A stretch of DNA of 64,000 nt from Acidovorax sp. NCPPB 3576 (GTDB taxonomy: Bacteria; Pseudomonadota; Gammaproteobacteria; Burkholderiales; Burkholderiaceae_C). The notes under the pieces were generated by a model. That model was not told the DNA's origin. It searched no databases and saw nothing but the letters and a program-made list of their open reading frames with translations. The DNA lies in contig NZ_CP097267.1 of NCBI RefSeq assembly GCF_028473605.1, positions 4,642,501 to 4,706,500 of the forward strand. The letters are read 5' to 3'. Shown one piece after another: positions 32,496-41,200 of the stretch. Both the position numbers and the translations under genes were made by a program. Position 1 is the stretch's first letter; every line of letters begins with the position of its first letter.

Positions 32496-35400
32496 TTACC
32501 TGGGAAATGGTGAAAATGGACCGTCTGCTGGAACATTACCAGCTGGCCACGGAGAGTAGGGCCGACCAGCATGGTCATCCCTCTTTCCATCAGACCAGTC
32601 ATGAATATGCGGATACTGCGCGCCTTGGTGAGGCCTGTCATAGTCTGTTTGAGGGCTACCGTCGGGACAGTAATCTCTTCCACGGTTTGGGCCTTGAACA
32701 AAGCCGCCAGGCGGACCCACATCTGGTGGATTTTTTGGGCGATTAAATATTCGATCCAAACCATAGCCCAATGCACCTAAACCCGTTCCGATAGCAATAT
32801 CTGCCCCAGTGATGATTGCTGGAATGAACGGAATGGCGATTGCGAACTCGCCTGTCGGGTCGGTGTAGGAGGCCGGATTTCCTCCCACATACAAGAACCG
32901 ATTCCATCCCCCCTCCAGCCCAATCGGATCGGCTTGGATGTACCGCCCTCCCTCCCGGTCGTAGTACCGATTCAGGTTGTACGCCAGTCCTGTCTCCTCA
33001 TCCCACACCTGCCCCGGATACCGCAGATCGAACTTCACTGCTTCGCTGTAGTTCGTCGCGCCCTGCCCGCTCTGCGCATATCCCGTGGCCCCGGTCGTGG
33101 GGTTGGCCTCTCCGAACCCCGTGATGAGCCATTGCCACACCACCTGGCCCTGCGTGTTCGTCAGGCGCCGCGGCGTGTTCAGGTGGTCCGCGTCGATGGC
33201 ATACAGCCTGCCATTGATCTGCGCCGCCACCGGCATCGGCCCGCTGGCCGTGGGCAGGTAGATGACCTCCGTGCTGTCCATCTCCCCGGCCGGCGCCGCG
33301 CTGTTGCTGCTCCTGCGGTTGCCGTACTGGCCCAGCACGGTGCTGCCGATGCCGTCTTCGGCATAGACGGTCTGCGTGGTGATGGCGGGGTTGTTCGCCC
33401 CGGACAGCCGCGCATCGCTCTTGAAGACCCGCTGGCCCAGGGCGTTGTACGTGTAGCTCACGGCCAGGGTGTTCGCCGGGTCGGCATTCAGGCCGGCCTT
33501 GGCAATGCGGCCGTCGCTGCCGTAGTGCAGATAGTTGTCGCCTTTCTTGGTGAGAGAGCCGGTGGCGTCGTGGCTGTAGGCCACGGTGCTGGTTTGCGCA
33601 CTGCCGCTGGTGGGCTGGAACGTCTGCGTGTAGTTTTGCAGCCGGTTGCTGCCGCTGACCGCGATGTAGCTGCGTTTGAGCGTGGCCGTGCCCGCCGCCG
33701 TGGTGCTGCTGTAGTGGCTCTGGCTGCGGTTGCCGTTGGCGTCCCACGCATAGCCGCTGGTGTTGGCCCCGAGGGTGTCGCTCAACGCGCTGCCCGTGGG
33801 TAGCGTGAGGCCGGCCGGCGCGCTGTGGGCACTGGCGGTGAGCCGGCCCGTGGCGTCGTAGGTGTTGGCGCTGGTGATCACGGCCTGCTGCGCCCCCGTG
33901 GCGCCCCGCAGCGCGTGCCGCTGCTGCACCTGGGCCAGGCGCCCGGCGCTGTCCCAGGCGAGGTGCGGCAGCAGCCGGCTGGCGGACAACTGGCCCGCCA
34001 GGGTGTAGCTGCGCTGCTCGGTCAGGCCGAACGCCGGCCACTTCCAGCCGGTGGGCTGGCCCAGCGGGTTCCAGGTGATGGCGGTGAGCAGCGGCTGGCC
34101 GTTCCATTGCAGCCCGGTGAGCTGGCCCGTGGCGTCGTACTGGTACTGCAGCTTCTTGCCGCTCGCGTAGGTGAGCGTGGCGATCTGCCCGGCGCCTGCG
34201 CCGCTTGTCCCGCCCGGCCCTGCTGGTACATAGGCCTGGGCCAAGGTGCGGCTGTCGCCGTTGGCCAGCACCTGGGTGCGGGCGGTGACCCGGCCCAGCG
34301 GGTCGCGCTGCCAGCGCGTGGTGACGCCGGCGTCCTGGATTTCGCTCAAGGACCCGATGCTGGCCTGCGGCGTGCCGGGGGCGTTGTAGCTGGCGCCGGT
34401 GAGGTCGTACCGCCACACGCTCTGCTTGCCGTCCTTCCAGAGGATGCGGGTCAGGCGCCCCGCCGCGTCCCGCGTAAGCCCGGTGGTGCGGGCGAGCGCA
34501 TCGCTCACCTGGGTGGGGCGGCCCAGGGCGTCGTACTGCACGGTCACCGCGCCGCTGTCGGCCGAGGTCTCCCGCGTGGCGTTGCCCCGGATGTCGTTGG
34601 CATACGCGGTGGCCACGCCGGCGAAGTCCTTGGCGCCCTGCACGGCGCCCAGGCCGTCGTAGGACAGCGAGGCGACCTTGCCCAGGGGGTCGGTGATTTC
34701 CGCGACGCGGCCCAGGGGGTCGGTGGCGTACCGGTAGCGCTGGCCCAGGGCGTTCTCGGCGGCGAGGCGCTCGCCGTTGGGGCCGTAGGCGTAGCGGTCC
34801 ACCTGGTTGCCGGCCTTGACGGTCTCCAGCTGGTTGGCGGCGTTGATGCCCCGCTCCTGGCGCCACACGGTTTGGCCCGCGGCGTCTTTGACTTCCTGCA
34901 GGATGACGTTGTTGAACAGGTCGTACCCATAACTGCCCGAGGCGCCCCGGTTGTCCTTCCACGAGGCCAGCCGGTGCGCGCTGTCGTAGGCGTAGTCGAT
35001 CTGGTAGCCGTCCGGCTGGGTCGAGCGGGACAGTTTGCCGATGGCGTTGTATTGGTAGGTCCATGCCAGCCCCAGCACCCAGGCATAGTTGAGCAGGCCC
35101 CGGGGGTCGCCATGGGCATACTCGGTGAGCAGGCCGTTGGGCAGCAGCTTGGACACCAGGCGGCCATCGCTGTAGTGGTGGCTGGTGCGCCGCCCGAACG
35201 GGTCGGTGGACTCGAACACCAAGGGCGTGTTGCTGTGGTAGGTGTACTCGCGCCGCACGCCCAGGGCATCGATTTCGGCGGTGACCTGGCCGCCCTGGTA
35301 CTCCCATCGGCGGACGGCGGCCTTGGCTGCGCCGTCGGGCTGGCTGGCGTCGTACACCCGCTCGGTGAGGACGTTGCCGTCCGCGTCGTAGGTGTATTCG

Positions 35401-36008
35401 GTGACGCGGTTGCCATCGGTGACCTTGACGGGCAGGCGGTAGGTGGGGTGCCATTGCGTGGCGACCCGGCGCTCCTGCGCGGTGCCCTTGGCGTGGGTGG
35501 CCAGCAGGGGCAACTGGCGGTCGTTGTCCCATTCGTAGGTGGTCTGGCGGCCCAGGAAGTCCGTTTCCGCCGTGACGAGGCCGGCGGCGTTCTGCACCCG
35601 GCGGTTGACCGGGCGGTAGGCCAGCCCCGGCGCCGACGAGGCACTGGTGACGGCCAGCGCCTTGTTCTGCACGGTGTAGCCGTACCGGCGGCTCTGGCCG
35701 AGCGGGTCCTTCACGCCGACCTGGCCCGAGGCGATGTCGGTGTAGTCGAACTGGTGCGCCAGGGCGTCGCCCGCATGCGCGGCCTTGAGCGTGCGGCCCA
35801 GCGCGTCGTAGCTGAACTGGGCGAAGCGGCTGCCGTTCTCATCGACGAGGGCGGTCAGCAGGAACGGGTTGCCGGTGTCTTCGTACAGGTAGGTCTTCTG
35901 GTACGTGTCCTGCAGGCGGGACGACACCAGCCGGTCGCCCACGCCGTCCTGGTGCCCCAAAAAACCCAGGGCCTGCAATGCGATGCAGGCTGCCCACACG
36001 ACCCTCAT
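32496..36008 (-). CDS. Rhs-repeat toxin 1, N-terminally shortened, with His-rich tip
   Basis: 1170 residues. MRVVWAACIALQALG is a Sec-type signal like that of the second Rhs protein, but it is joined directly to the YD-repeat shell (from residue 19), so the cysteine-rich, polyproline and DUF6531 regions are missing. YD repeats fill about 30-960. The core ends NRYYDREGGRYIQADPIGL and DPTGE (about 1050). The variable tip (about 1050-1170) has a hydrophobic stretch, then DYDRPHQG, PHIHDW and GRPYSPWP; the paired His residues suggest a metal-dependent nuclease-like enzyme, not proven. RBS GGGAGGG. The immunity candidate follows. Confidence 0.88.
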   Translation of the reverse strand: MRVVWAACIALQALGFLGHQDGVGDRLVSSRLQDTYQKTYLYEDTGNPFLLTALVDENGSRFAQFSYDALGRTLKAAHAGDALAHQFDYTDIASGQVGVKDPLGQSRRYGYTVQNKALAVTSASSAPGLAYRPVNRRVQNAAGLVTAETDFLGRQTTYEWDNDRQLPLLATHAKGTAQERRVATQWHPTYRLPVKVTDGNRVTEYTYDADGNVLTERVYDASQPDGAAKAAVRRWEYQGGQVTAEIDALGVRREYTYHSNTPLVFESTDPFGRRTSHHYSDGRLVSKLLPNGLLTEYAHGDPRGLLNYAWVLGLAWTYQYNAIGKLSRSTQPDGYQIDYAYDSAHRLASWKDNRGASGSYGYDLFNNVILQEVKDAAGQTVWRQERGINAANQLETVKAGNQVDRYAYGPNGERLAAENALGQRYRYATDPLGRVAEITDPLGKVASLSYDGLGAVQGAKDFAGVATAYANDIRGNATRETSADSGAVTVQYDALGRPTQVSDALARTTGLTRDAAGRLTRILWKDGKQSVWRYDLTGASYNAPGTPQASIGSLSEIQDAGVTTRWQRDPLGRVTARTQVLANGDSRTLAQAYVPAGPGGTSGAGAGQIATLTYASGKKLQYQYDATGQLTGLQWNGQPLLTAITWNPLGQPTGWKWPAFGLTEQRSYTLAGQLSASRLLPHLAWDSAGRLAQVQQRHALRGATGAQQAVITSANTYDATGRLTASAHSAPAGLTLPTGSALSDTLGANTSGYAWDANGNRSQSHYSSTTAAGTATLKRSYIAVSGSNRLQNYTQTFQPTSGSAQTSTVAYSHDATGSLTKKGDNYLHYGSDGRIAKAGLNADPANTLAVSYTYNALGQRVFKSDARLSGANNPAITTQTVYAEDGIGSTVLGQYGNRRSSNSAAPAGEMDSTEVIYLPTASGPMPVAAQINGRLYAIDADHLNTPRRLTNTQGQVVWQWLITGFGEANPTTGATGYAQSGQGATNYSEAVKFDLRYPGQVWDEETGLAYNLNRYYDREGGRYIQADPIGLEGGWNRFLYVGGNPASYTDPTGEFAIAIPFIPAIITGADIAIGTGLGALGYGLDRIFNRPKNPPDVGPPGGFVQGPNRGRDYCPDGSPQTDYDRPHQGAQYPHIHDWSDGKRDDHAGRPYSPWPAGNVPADGPFSPFPR
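32905..35953 (-). repeat. 3-kb direct repeat, copy 1 (rhs1 shell)
   Basis: Same-orientation repeat of 38555-41636. From about 34025 to 35690 the two copies appear identical at the nucleotide level; the part nearer the tips (about 32905-34020) has scattered, mostly synonymous differences and one 15-base indel (at 34027 in copy 1; extra bases near 39705 in copy 2). Confidence 0.9.
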
Positions 36009-36026
36009 GTTGCCCTCCCGTTTGAT

Positions 36027-36059
36027 GTGGGGCCTGATATGAGGTCAAACAGGCCCCAC
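36027..36059 (-). promoter_or_regulatory. Hairpin in the rhs1 leader
   Basis: Perfect 10-bp stem GTGGGGCCTG (36027-36036) / CAGGCCCCAC (36050-36059), 18 bases before the rhs1 start codon and next to the RBS. It is not present before rhs2. It could limit expression or stop transcripts coming from the IS. Function inferred. Confidence 0.45.
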
Positions 36060-36092
36060 GCCCTAGTAAATTATGCCGTTAATGCTATTTAA

Positions 36093-37601
36093 TTAGTCCG
36101 CCCTGAACAATTCTGCTTTCAGCATCAGACGGGTCGGCGGTCATCAGGTGCTGCGACCAGTGCAGAGATGACTGCCTGCATGGACAGCCCGAATCGGACG
36201 CAATAAAGCCGCAGCGCGGCCAGGATCAGGCGCAGGTTGTGCCCGGCGCCGCACATCACCGCATGCAGCGCATCGCCCAGCGCACCCTTGAGCGGATTGC
36301 GACCCAGCCTGCCGTCCATCTTCATGTGGCCTATCGCTGGCTCGATGGCGCTTCTTCGCTTGATCATGGCCTTGAGCGTCCTCGTGATGCCCCGCTTCTG
36401 GCCCGAGCGCAGGATGCGCACGCCTTCGATCTCCACACCCCGGTAGCCCTTGTCCACGATGGCCGTGGCGGGCGGCCTGTCCGTGCCTGTGAGGATGCCC
36501 ACCTGCTCCAGCGTCTGGGCCAACGTGTGGCCGTCGTAGGGGTTGCCCGGCATGGAGCGCATGCCCACCACCAGGCCTTCCTTGAGCGTGGTGGCGATGC
36601 TGACCTTCACGCCGAACTCGTAGGGTGTCCTGGCTTTGCCCTTGCTGATGCACTCCACCTCGGGCGCGTGCAGGGCGTACAGCTTGCTCTTGTCCTTGGG
36701 TGCCTGGGTCAGGATGCGACCTGTGCGCTGCAGCAGGTCCAGGACCTTGGCTTTGGCCGCTTCGGGCAGCACGTGCAGTTGGCGCTGCACCTCGCGGTGC
36801 ACCCGCCCGACACGAGTGCGCAGCGTGCGCACGGCCTTCTTCATGCGCTTGAATTGCCTGGCGTGCGCGTAGCGCCCGATCTGCACGGCCAACCGAGGGG
36901 CCACCCGGTTGTAGTTCTGGCGCAGCCGCAGTCCGTTGTCCTCGGCCGCCTTGACCAAGTGCTGGCGACTCTTGTCCAGCAAGCGGCTGTCGGTGGGGTG
37001 CGCAATGGCCTTGGGCATCACCGTGGTGTCCACGATCACCTGCTGCGTACTGGCCTTCTGGATCACGCCGCCCTGGCGGGCAGCGTCGATGCTGGCGGCC
37101 AGCAGCGTCTCCACGCCTTCTTCGCCGATGCGCTTTCTCCAGCGCGTCAGGCTCGACGGATCGATGGGCGCCTCGGTCTGCAGGTAGGTCTCGCCGCAGA
37201 AGAACTGCCAGTACGGGTTCTCCACCCACGTATTGACCACGGCTTCGTCGGAGGCGTCGAACGTGTGCTGCAGGTACAGCAGGCCGGCGACCAAGCGCGG
37301 CGGCAAGGCCGGCCGGCCACGCACAGAAGTGAACGACACCGCGAACGTGCGCTCGATCTCGGCCCAGTCGATCAGCGCCGCCAGTCGGACCAGCGGGTGC
37401 TGCATGTTGATCAACTCGTCGAGCCGGGAGATGAACAACTCGCCGCTCTGCGGCTGTGAAGGCTTCGGACCCATCGAACTCCTCGGGGCGATTTGCAAGA
37501 AAACAGGTACTGGAACAACCATACCTTGCAAATCCTGCGTCCATCAAACCGAAGAACTGCAAGCCAGATCAACAGCTTGGGAATTGTTCAGGACGGACTA
37601 A
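36093..37601 (-). mobile_element. IS5-family-like insertion sequence, 1509 bp, intact
   Basis: Ends are imperfect inverted repeats: AGTCCGCCCTGAACAATTC at 36095-36113 and the complement of AGTCCGTCCTGAACAATTC at 37581-37599, one mismatch in 19. With TTAG/CTAA included at the tips, both flanks carry TTAA (36089-36092 and 37602-37605), a likely 4-bp target duplication. One full-length transposase gene. Removing the IS and one TTAA restores GCTAT-TTA-ATAGC, the hairpin end of the local interspersed repeat. Confidence 0.88.
36125..37474 (-). CDS. IS5-family-like transposase
   Basis: 449 residues from the ATG at 37474 (MGPKPSQPQSGELF), after GAGGAG; an in-frame extension to 37531 is possible. N-terminal DUF772-type region (about 40-120, with LPPRLVAGLLYLQHTFDASDE). 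DDE catalytic core: VIVDTTVMPKA (first D), AIVDKGYRG (second D) and the C-terminal helix RRSAIEPAIGHMK (E), the usual spacing for IS4/IS5-type enzymes. Intact, so the element may be active. Confidence 0.93.
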   Translation of the reverse strand: MGPKPSQPQSGELFISRLDELINMQHPLVRLAALIDWAEIERTFAVSFTSVRGRPALPPRLVAGLLYLQHTFDASDEAVVNTWVENPYWQFFCGETYLQTEAPIDPSSLTRWRKRIGEEGVETLLAASIDAARQGGVIQKASTQQVIVDTTVMPKAIAHPTDSRLLDKSRQHLVKAAEDNGLRLRQNYNRVAPRLAVQIGRYAHARQFKRMKKAVRTLRTRVGRVHREVQRQLHVLPEAAKAKVLDLLQRTGRILTQAPKDKSKLYALHAPEVECISKGKARTPYEFGVKVSIATTLKEGLVVGMRSMPGNPYDGHTLAQTLEQVGILTGTDRPPATAIVDKGYRGVEIEGVRILRSGQKRGITRTLKAMIKRRSAIEPAIGHMKMDGRLGRNPLKGALGDALHAVMCGAGHNLRLILAALRLYCVRFGLSMQAVISALVAAPDDRRPV

Positions 37602-37673
37602 TTAATAGCAAACAGGACTGCTTGGCGGACACTTGCCTGCTGCGGGCAGGCATGGGATTCCAGAGACTGCGGC

Positions 37674-37705
37674 GTCGCCCCCTGACCGCAAGAATTGGGG
37701 GCGAC
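37674..37705. repeat. Inverted repeat after the IS
   Basis: Perfect 9-bp stem GTCGCCCCC (37674-37682) / GGGGGCGAC (37697-37705). It is 97 bp downstream of the lipoprotein gene on the minus strand and could act as a transcript end for the rhs2 operon, though no U-run follows. Confidence 0.4.
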
Positions 37706-37736
37706 AGCCGCCGCCCCTTAATGCAAACTTGCTGGT

Positions 37737-37761
37737 CTTGGGAACTCTGCAAGATGGACTA
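37737..37761. mobile_element. Possible decayed end of a related IS
   Basis: CTTGGGAA followed by CTCTGCAAGATGGACTA resembles the right end of the intact IS (CTTGGGAA followed by TTGTTCAGGACGGACTA, 37576-37600): 14 of 19 inverted-repeat positions match. No partner end or transposase remnant was seen. Confidence 0.35.
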
Positions 37762-37801
37762 TTCCTAAATATTCAAAGATATTTAATTCACGACACAAGT
37801 G

Positions 37802-38227
37802 CTATTTTGATCGTTTACCGACAACTTTAAATAAACGTGTATCCAGCACCTCCGTATTATTTCCACCATTTATATATAAAGGTGTAAAAACACGCACCAC
37901 CGTAGTCTCTGGCACTACCCCCGCAGCGTTTAGCCTTACCGCTGCCCCATTGCTCACTGTAACTGGGGCGCAATCGGCAATCACCACGCCCTCTGCAGAT
38001 TGAACTATCAGGCTGATTTGCCCAGCATTTTGAAGCCCTTGAACTCTCACATCTATTTGAAAATTAATCTCATCTCCTGCCACCAATGGAATGTCACCTG
38101 ATGGAGATGTTTGCTGGATGGATACAGTCGGTTTTACTTCCTCCTTACCTTTGCAACCTGCAACAATCAATAAGACGGTCGAAACCCCCGCCACCCCATT
38201 TATAAGAAAATATCTTTTGGTATTCAT
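37802..38227 (-). CDS. Lipoprotein, candidate immunity protein for Rhs toxin 2
   Basis: 141 residues from the ATG at 38227. Hydrophobic N-terminus ending in lipobox VAGC (about C25) and then a charged linker KGKEEVKP; the rest is beta-rich (ISLIVQSAEGVVIADCAPVTV), resembling an immunoglobulin-like or CARDB-like fold. Its ATG overlaps the rhs2 stop codon (ATGA, 38224-38227), so the two are translationally coupled. An envelope-anchored partner suggests that the Rhs2 tip works in the periplasm or at the membrane. Family not recognised; role is inferred from coupling and position. Confidence 0.7.
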   Translation of the reverse strand: MNTKRYFLINGVAGVSTVLLIVAGCKGKEEVKPTVSIQQTSPSGDIPLVAGDEINFQIDVRVQGLQNAGQISLIVQSAEGVVIADCAPVTVSNGAAVRLNAAGVVPETTVVRVFTPLYINGGNNTEVLDTRLFKVVGKRSK

Positions 38228-41200
38228 TCACACACCCAGTCACAAGCTTGTTTAACTGCTTTTCCAGCGCCATATTTCTCTAATGGCCCGATACGACACA
38301 TATCGCCCACCCCACCAGTGACAGATGAGATGGCTTTGCCACAAGACCATTTGCAAACACGATGGTTAAGGTCTTTCGATATCTGCTCCGTAGTGCGTCG
38401 TTCACTAGGCGCAGGCAATAGACCTGCCGCACATTCTGGAGTGGCGCAGTTCGAATTGGGTGCATTAGGTTGTAACCATTCTGGCCAATTCGGCCTACGG
38501 GGAGGAGGTGCAATTTGTAGCCCTTCAGGGTCTATAAAACTAAGTGGATTTCCCCCCACATACAAGAACCGGTTCCACCCCCCATCCAACCCAATCGGAT
38601 CCGCCTGGATGTACCGACCGCCCTCCCGGTCGTAGTACCGATTCAGGTTGTACGCCAGTTGGGTCTCCTCATCCCACACCTGCCCCGGATACCGCAGGTC
38701 GAACTTGATGGCTTCGCTGTAGTTGGCGCTGCCTTGCCCACTCTGCGCGTAGCCCGTGGCGCCGGTCGTCGGGTTAGCCTCTCCGAACCCCGTGATGAGC
38801 CATTGCCACACCACCTGGCCCTGCGTGTTGGTCAGGCGCCGGGGCGTGTTCAGATGGTCCGCATCGATGGCATACAGCCTGCCGTTGATCTGCGCCGCCA
38901 CCGGCATCGGCCCGCTGGCCGTGGGCAGGTAGATGACCTCCGTGCTGTCCATCTCGCCGGCCGGCGCGGCGCTGTTGCTGCTCCTGCGGTTGCCGTACTG
39001 GCCCAGCACGGTGCTGCCGATGCCGTCTTCGGCATAGACGGTCTGCGTGGTGATGGCCGGGTTGTTCGCCCCGGACAGCCGCGCGTCGCTCTTGAACACC
39101 CGCTGGCCCAAGGCGTTGTACGTGTAGCTCACGGCCAGGGTGTTCGCCGGGTCGGCGTTGGGCCCCGCCTTGGCGATGCGGCCATCCACGCCGTAGTGCA
39201 GGTAGCTGTCGCCCTTTCTCGTGATCGAGCCCGTGGCGTCGTAAGCGTAAGCCACGATGCTGGTTTGCGCACTGCCGCCGGCGGGCTGGAACGTCTGCGT
39301 GTAGTTCTGCAGCCGGTTGCTGCCGCTGACGGCGACGTAATTGCGCTTGAGCGTGGCCGTGCCCGCCGCTGTGGTGCTGCTGTAGTGGCTCTGGCTTCGG
39401 TTGCCGTTGGCGTCCCACGCGTAGCCGCTGGTGTTGGCCCCGAGGGTGTCGCTCAACGCTGCGCCGCTCGCCAGTACCAGGGTGCCCGGCGCGCTGTGGG
39501 CGCTGGCGGTGAGCCGGCCCGTGGCGTCGTAGGTGTGGGCGGTGGTGATCACGGCCTGCTGCGCCCCTGTCGCGCCCCGCAGGGCGTGCCGCTGCTGCAC
39601 CTGGGCCAGGCGCCCGGCGCTGTCCCAGGCGAGGTGCGGCAGCAGCCGGCTGGCGGCCAACTGGCCCGCCAGGGTGTAGCTGCGCTGCTCGGTCAGGCCG
39701 GGCGCGGGCCCGAACGCCGGCCACTTCCAGCCGGTGGGCTGGCCCAGCGGGTTCCAGGTGATGGCGGTGAGCAGCGGCTGGCCGTTCCATTGCAGCCCGG
39801 TGAGCTGGCCCGTGGCGTCGTACTGGTACTGCAGCTTCTTGCCGCTCGCGTAGGTGAGCGTGGCGATCTGCCCGGCGCCTGCGCCGCTTGTCCCGCCCGG
39901 CCCTGCTGGTACATAGGCCTGGGCCAAGGTGCGGCTGTCGCCGTTGGCCAGCACCTGGGTGCGGGCGGTGACCCGGCCCAGCGGGTCGCGCTGCCAGCGC
40001 GTGGTGACGCCGGCGTCCTGGATTTCGCTCAAGGACCCGATGCTGGCCTGCGGCGTGCCGGGGGCGTTGTAGCTGGCGCCGGTGAGGTCGTACCGCCACA
40101 CGCTCTGCTTGCCGTCCTTCCAGAGGATGCGGGTCAGGCGCCCCGCCGCGTCCCGCGTAAGCCCGGTGGTGCGGGCGAGCGCATCGCTCACCTGGGTGGG
40201 GCGGCCCAGGGCGTCGTACTGCACGGTCACCGCGCCGCTGTCGGCCGAGGTCTCCCGCGTGGCGTTGCCCCGGATGTCGTTGGCATACGCGGTGGCCACG
40301 CCGGCGAAGTCCTTGGCGCCCTGCACGGCGCCCAGGCCGTCGTAGGACAGCGAGGCGACCTTGCCCAGGGGGTCGGTGATTTCCGCGACGCGGCCCAGGG
40401 GGTCGGTGGCGTACCGGTAGCGCTGGCCCAGGGCGTTCTCGGCGGCGAGGCGCTCGCCGTTGGGGCCGTAGGCGTAGCGGTCCACCTGGTTGCCGGCCTT
40501 GACGGTCTCCAGCTGGTTGGCGGCGTTGATGCCCCGCTCCTGGCGCCACACGGTTTGGCCCGCGGCGTCTTTGACTTCCTGCAGGATGACGTTGTTGAAC
40601 AGGTCGTACCCATAACTGCCCGAGGCGCCCCGGTTGTCCTTCCACGAGGCCAGCCGGTGCGCGCTGTCGTAGGCGTAGTCGATCTGGTAGCCGTCCGGCT
40701 GGGTCGAGCGGGACAGTTTGCCGATGGCGTTGTATTGGTAGGTCCATGCCAGCCCCAGCACCCAGGCATAGTTGAGCAGGCCCCGGGGGTCGCCATGGGC
40801 ATACTCGGTGAGCAGGCCGTTGGGCAGCAGCTTGGACACCAGGCGGCCATCGCTGTAGTGGTGGCTGGTGCGCCGCCCGAACGGGTCGGTGGACTCGAAC
40901 ACCAAGGGCGTGTTGCTGTGGTAGGTGTACTCGCGCCGCACGCCCAGGGCATCGATTTCGGCGGTGACCTGGCCGCCCTGGTACTCCCATCGGCGGACGG
41001 CGGCCTTGGCTGCGCCGTCGGGCTGGCTGGCGTCGTACACCCGCTCGGTGAGGACGTTGCCGTCCGCGTCGTAGGTGTATTCGGTGACGCGGTTGCCATC
41101 GGTGACCTTGACGGGCAGGCGGTAGGTGGGGTGCCATTGCGTGGCGACCCGGCGCTCCTGCGCGGTGCCCTTGGCGTGGGTGGCCAGCAGGGGCAACTGG

